Shown here: positions 61,072-64,000 of the stretch, piece by piece
Position numbering within the stretch: position 1 is the first letter of the stretch
Layout of the letters: the number at the start of each line of letters is the position of its first letter
Source: Castellaniella sp.
Lineage (GTDB): Bacteria; Pseudomonadota; Gammaproteobacteria; Burkholderiales; Burkholderiaceae_B
Length of the DNA: 64,000 nucleotides
Assembly: GCF_034675845.1 (NCBI RefSeq)
Contig: NZ_JAUCCU010000001.1
Span: forward strand, 248,001 to 312,000
Reading direction: 5' to 3'
Notes under the pieces: model-generated
Databases searched by the model: none
The model's input: the letters and a program-made list of their open reading frames with translations, nothing else
Told to the model about the DNA's origin: nothing
Made by a program: the position numbers and the translations under genes

Positions 61072-63389
61072 CAATCGACGAGCTCGGGCTCAGGATGGGA
61101 AGGCGTAGGGACGGTCCCGGTGCTATTCGGATCGTCAGGAAAGCTGAGCACGACCTGATCCTGGGCATCGATATCCACCAGCACCTGCCCCCCATGAATC
61201 AGTCGACCAAAGAGCAGCTCGTCGGCCAAGGCACGACGTATCGTGTCCTGGATGAGGCGCTGCATCGGACGCGCGCCCATGGCGGGATCAAACCCGGCAC
61301 GGGCCAGATGTTCACGCAGCGCATCTGTGAAGACGGCATCCACGCGGCGTTCGTGTAGCTGGTCTTCGAGCTGCATCAGGAATTTATCCACGACGCGCAG
61401 GATCACATCGCGCGGCAAGGCCGAAAAGCCGATGATGGCATCCAGTCGGTTGCGAAATTCAGGGGTGAAATGGCGCTTGATCTCGGCCATTTCGTCGCCC
61501 GTGCGCTGAGGAGTCGCAAAACCAATGGCATTGCGGTTCAGCATATCGGCCCCGGCATTGGTGGTCATCACCAGGATCACATTGCGAAAGTCGGACTTGC
61601 GGCCATTGTTGTCGGTCAGGGTGCCATGATCCATGACCTGCAATAAAATGTTGTAGACGTCTGGATGGGCCTTTTCGATTTCGTCCAGCAGCAGTACGCA
61701 ATGGGGCTGCTTGGTGACGGCCTCGGTCAGCAGGCCCCCCTGGTCGAAGCCCACGTAGCCCGGCGGCGCACCAATCAGGCGCGATACCGTATGGCGTTCC
61801 ATGTACTCAGACATATCAAAGCGTAGAAGCTCGATGCCCAGCACAAAAGCCAACTGACGGGCGACCTCGGTTTTACCGACCCCCGTAGGGCCTGAAAACA
61901 GAAAGCAGCCGATGGGCTTGTCCGGACGACCCAGGCCAGAGCGCGCCATTTTGATCGAGGCAGCCAAGGCCGAAATCGCCTGATCCTGGCCAAACACCAC
62001 GGATTTGAGGTCGCGCTCGAGGGTGGCGAGCTTATTGCGATCGTTGGTGGAGACGTTTTGAGGCGGAATGCGCGCGATTTTTGCCACGGTCGCCTGGATT
62101 TCCGCTGGACCAATCAGTTTTTTCTGACGCGATTTAGGCAGCAAGCGCTGGGCGGCGCCGGCCTCGTCGATCACATCGATGGCCTTGTCGGGCAGAAAGC
62201 GATCGCTGATGTGACGGGCAGCGAGTTCGACTGCCGCCGTAATGGCTGCGCCGGAATAGCGCACCTGGTGATGTGCCTCGAAGCGTGCCTTCAAACCGCG
62301 CAAAATCCGCACAGTCTGTTCGACCGAAGGTTCGGGGACGTCGATCTTCTGAAAACGCCGCGCCAGGGCATGGTCTTTTTCGAAGATGCCCCGGTATTCT
62401 GTGTAGGTCGTGGCCCCAATGCACTTAAGGTAGCCGGACGACAAGGCGGGTTTCAGCAGATTCGACGCATCCAACGTGCCCCCGGAGGCCGATCCCGCAC
62501 CAATCAGGGTATGGATCTCATCGATAAACAGCACGGCATGCTGATTGTCCTTGAGGGCCTTCAGGACGAGTTTCAGGCGCTGTTCAAAGTCACCCCGATA
62601 TTTGGTGCCCGCCAGCAAGGCCCCCATGTCCAAGGAATAAACCTGGGTCTGATTCAGGATCTCTGGGACATCGCCCTGGGTGATGCGCCAGGCCAGGCCT
62701 TCGGCGATGGCTGTCTTGCCCACCCCGGCCTCGCCGACCAGCAGAGGATTGTTTTTGCGTCGGCGGCACAATATCTGGATGACGCGCTCGACCTCGTCTT
62801 CACGACCGATCAGGGGATCAATGCGACCTTTGAGGGCCTCGGCATTGAGGTCCGTGGCATAGGTTTCCAGAGGAGACTTCTGTTGATCGGATTTCTGATC
62901 GGCAGCAGGGGGTTCCGCCTGCGGCGGTTGCACGGGAAGGGCTTGTTGAGAGGTCTTGGTAATACCGTGCGACAAATAGTTGACCACATCCAGGCGCGAC
63001 ACCCCTTGCTGCACCAGGAAGTACACCGCATGGGAGTCTTTTTCCCCATACATGGCAACCAATACGTTGGCCCCCGTGACGGCGGTCTTGGTAGAGCCAT
63101 TAGAGGACACATGCATGATGGCCCGCTGAATCACGCGCTGAAAACCGAGTGTAGGCTGGGTATCGACCTCGCCGTCTCCCGGAAAAACCGGTGTGTTTTC
63201 GATCACGAATTTCCGCAAATCCTGGCGCAGGAGTTCGACATCGGCGCCGCAGGCACGCAGCACCTGAACCGCAGACGTGTTATCCAGCAGCGAAAGCAGC
63301 AGGTGTTCGACTGTGATGAATTCATGCCGTGCCGCACGGGCCTCGACAAATGCCATATGCAGGCTGACTTCAAGTTCTTCGGAAATCAC
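61071..63389 (-). CDS. clpA: ATP-dependent Clp protease ATP-binding subunit ClpA
   Basis: This 772-aa AAA+ unfoldase feeds substrates to ClpP. It has the Clp N-domain (residues 1-140, MAFVEARAARHEFITVEHLLLSLLD), AAA-1 with GEAGVGKTAIAEGLA and AVLFIDEIHTLIGAG, and AAA-2 with GPTGVGKTEVARQLA and CVLLLDEIEKAHPDV. The loop expected to hold a ClpP-binding IGL/IGF-type tripeptide may be NAIGFA. The start is GTG at 63389 (VISEELEVSLHMAFV), with GGAGGAAGC directly upstream; a longer frame from an ATG is rejected. clpS lies upstream. Confidence 0.95.
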   Translation of the reverse strand: MISEELEVSLHMAFVEARAARHEFITVEHLLLSLLDNTSAVQVLRACGADVELLRQDLRKFVIENTPVFPGDGEVDTQPTLGFQRVIQRAIMHVSSNGSTKTAVTGANVLVAMYGEKDSHAVYFLVQQGVSRLDVVNYLSHGITKTSQQALPVQPPQAEPPAADQKSDQQKSPLETYATDLNAEALKGRIDPLIGREDEVERVIQILCRRRKNNPLLVGEAGVGKTAIAEGLAWRITQGDVPEILNQTQVYSLDMGALLAGTKYRGDFEQRLKLVLKALKDNQHAVLFIDEIHTLIGAGSASGGTLDASNLLKPALSSGYLKCIGATTYTEYRGIFEKDHALARRFQKIDVPEPSVEQTVRILRGLKARFEAHHQVRYSGAAITAAVELAARHISDRFLPDKAIDVIDEAGAAQRLLPKSRQKKLIGPAEIQATVAKIARIPPQNVSTNDRNKLATLERDLKSVVFGQDQAISALAASIKMARSGLGRPDKPIGCFLFSGPTGVGKTEVARQLAFVLGIELLRFDMSEYMERHTVSRLIGAPPGYVGFDQGGLLTEAVTKQPHCVLLLDEIEKAHPDVYNILLQVMDHGTLTDNNGRKSDFRNVILVMTTNAGADMLNRNAIGFATPQRTGDEMAEIKRHFTPEFRNRLDAIIGFSALPRDVILRVVDKFLMQLEDQLHERRVDAVFTDALREHLARAGFDPAMGARPMQRLIQDTIRRALADELLFGRLIHGGQVLVDIDAQDQVVLSFPDDPNSTGTVPTPSHPEPELVD

Positions 63390-63519
63390 GCTTCCTCCAT
63401 TGTTACGGAGCGGACTAAGCAATCCGTTAGGTCTATTCTATGACTAAATGCGGGCACTGTTGTTCACCCTCTATCGGGGCAATCCCCAGTGTATGGAGGT
63501 TGCAGGAGAAAATAGGACA

Positions 63520-63843
63520 TTAAAACAATGGTACCGGTTCCATCAGGCACTGCAAAGGATGCTGATCGGCATGCGCCATCTGCAACACGGCCTCGACCCG
63601 GGTGGCGGCAATATCACGCGTATAGATGCCACAAACGCCACGGCCTTCGTGGTGCACCTGCAGCATGATGCGCTCTGCCTCGGCGCCCGCCTTATGAAAG
63701 ACCTGCTGCAATACCCGCACCACAAAATCCATGGGCGTGTAATCATCATTGAGCAGCACGACTTGATACATCGGCGGTGGCGCCAGCCGCGCCGGCAGAT
63801 TTTCCTGGACCAATTCACGCTGATGTTGGATTATGCTTGGCAT
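63520..63843 (-). CDS. clpS: ATP-dependent Clp protease adaptor ClpS
   Basis: This 107-aa adaptor binds the ClpA N-domain and delivers N-degron substrates. The conserved core is MYQVVLLNDDYTPMDFVVRVLQQVFHK, with the Asn-Asp pair that contacts the substrate amino terminus, and VHHEGRGVCGIYTRDIAATRVEAV. The flexible N-terminal extension is about 24 residues. It lies 130 bp upstream of clpA on the same strand, the usual arrangement. Confidence 0.96.
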   Translation of the reverse strand: MPSIIQHQRELVQENLPARLAPPPMYQVVLLNDDYTPMDFVVRVLQQVFHKAGAEAERIMLQVHHEGRGVCGIYTRDIAATRVEAVLQMAHADQHPLQCLMEPVPLF

Positions 63844-63976
63844 GCGGCCCCGAACCTAGTGGTTTCCATAGTTGACTGAACGCAGTGGAATTCAGCATGA
63901 TCGACGTGTCCCGCAGACCGTTGCCAGTTTTTGCACCGGCACGGGCCGCTTAAACTTACACATAGAGGCAGTTTGC

Positions 63977-64000
63977 ATGTCGGAATCCATCGAAAACACC
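63977..64000 (+). CDS. Start of an unidentified gene (3' end outside window)
   Basis: An ATG at 63977 preceded by AGAGG about 9 nt upstream opens a frame reading MSESIENT to the window edge. It is divergent from clpS across a 133-bp spacer. Eight codons are too few to identify a product. Confidence 0.4.

Noticed and set aside
62058..63443. Plus-strand frame of 461 codons
   Set aside because: It is the antisense shadow of clpA.

Overview
The window is GC-rich, densely coded chromosomal DNA of a Gram-negative proteobacterium. The gene set and order suggest a betaproteobacterium of the order Burkholderiales, probably near Alcaligenaceae. The signs are the run ribF-ileS-lspA-coaBC-dut, purN next to an RsmB-like methyltransferase, clpS-clpA, a trifunctional PutA, and many TRAP and ABC solute-uptake genes. 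This is inferred from protein family and gene order only. I saw no rRNA, tRNA, CRISPR array, insertion sequence or prophage.

Layout. 1-7.8 kb is catabolic and uptake DNA: a TRAP transporter (dctPQM) divergent from an HpaR-like MarR regulator, a succinate-semialdehyde-type dehydrogenase divergent from an IclR regulator, a small membrane methyltransferase and an AtoE-type short-chain fatty acid transporter. 7.8-12.1 kb holds small accessory genes: a DUF2501 protein, an orphan ABC ATPase with degraded catalytic motifs, an AraC regulator, an EamA exporter, a frameshifted thioesterase and a VOC protein.

12.1-27.1 kb is the most distinctive region. It carries a complete type II secretion gene set (gspGHIJKLMNDEF on the minus strand, a short gspC divergent on the plus strand, and a peptidase-only gspO). 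Next to it are a formylglycine-generating enzyme (FGE) and a lipoprotein sulfatase with the Cys-type motif CSPAR, a pullulanase-like Cys-Asp-Asn lipid-attachment start and a dockerin-like C-terminus. The secretin itself carries a lipobox. I read this as a self-contained system that exports a surface-anchored sulfatase and matures it with its own FGE. In this sequence gspD is broken by a single-base frameshift, as is the thioesterase at a run of ten Gs. These may be assembly errors, phase variation or real mutations.

27.2-32.1 kb is housekeeping: dapD, dapE, prmB and an ABC-F ATPase. 32.2-36.8 kb is a compact operon of an AhpD-like protein, an acyl-CoA-dehydrogenase-like flavoprotein and an SsuABC/NrtABC-type importer, likely for scavenging an unidentified sulfur or nitrogen compound. 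36.8-47.5 kb is core metabolism and information processing (uvrD, rsmB-like, purN, ribF, ileS, lspA, coaBC, dut). 47.8-52.7 kb is a branched-chain amino-acid-type ABC importer (livKHMGF), followed by a parvulin.

53.05-53.55 kb is a tandem array of six 84-bp units. Each unit holds a 24-bp perfect palindrome and a second terminator-like hairpin. 53.6-63.8 kb carries putA, pqiABC, clpA and clpS on the minus strand. The window ends with the first codons of an unidentified plus-strand gene.
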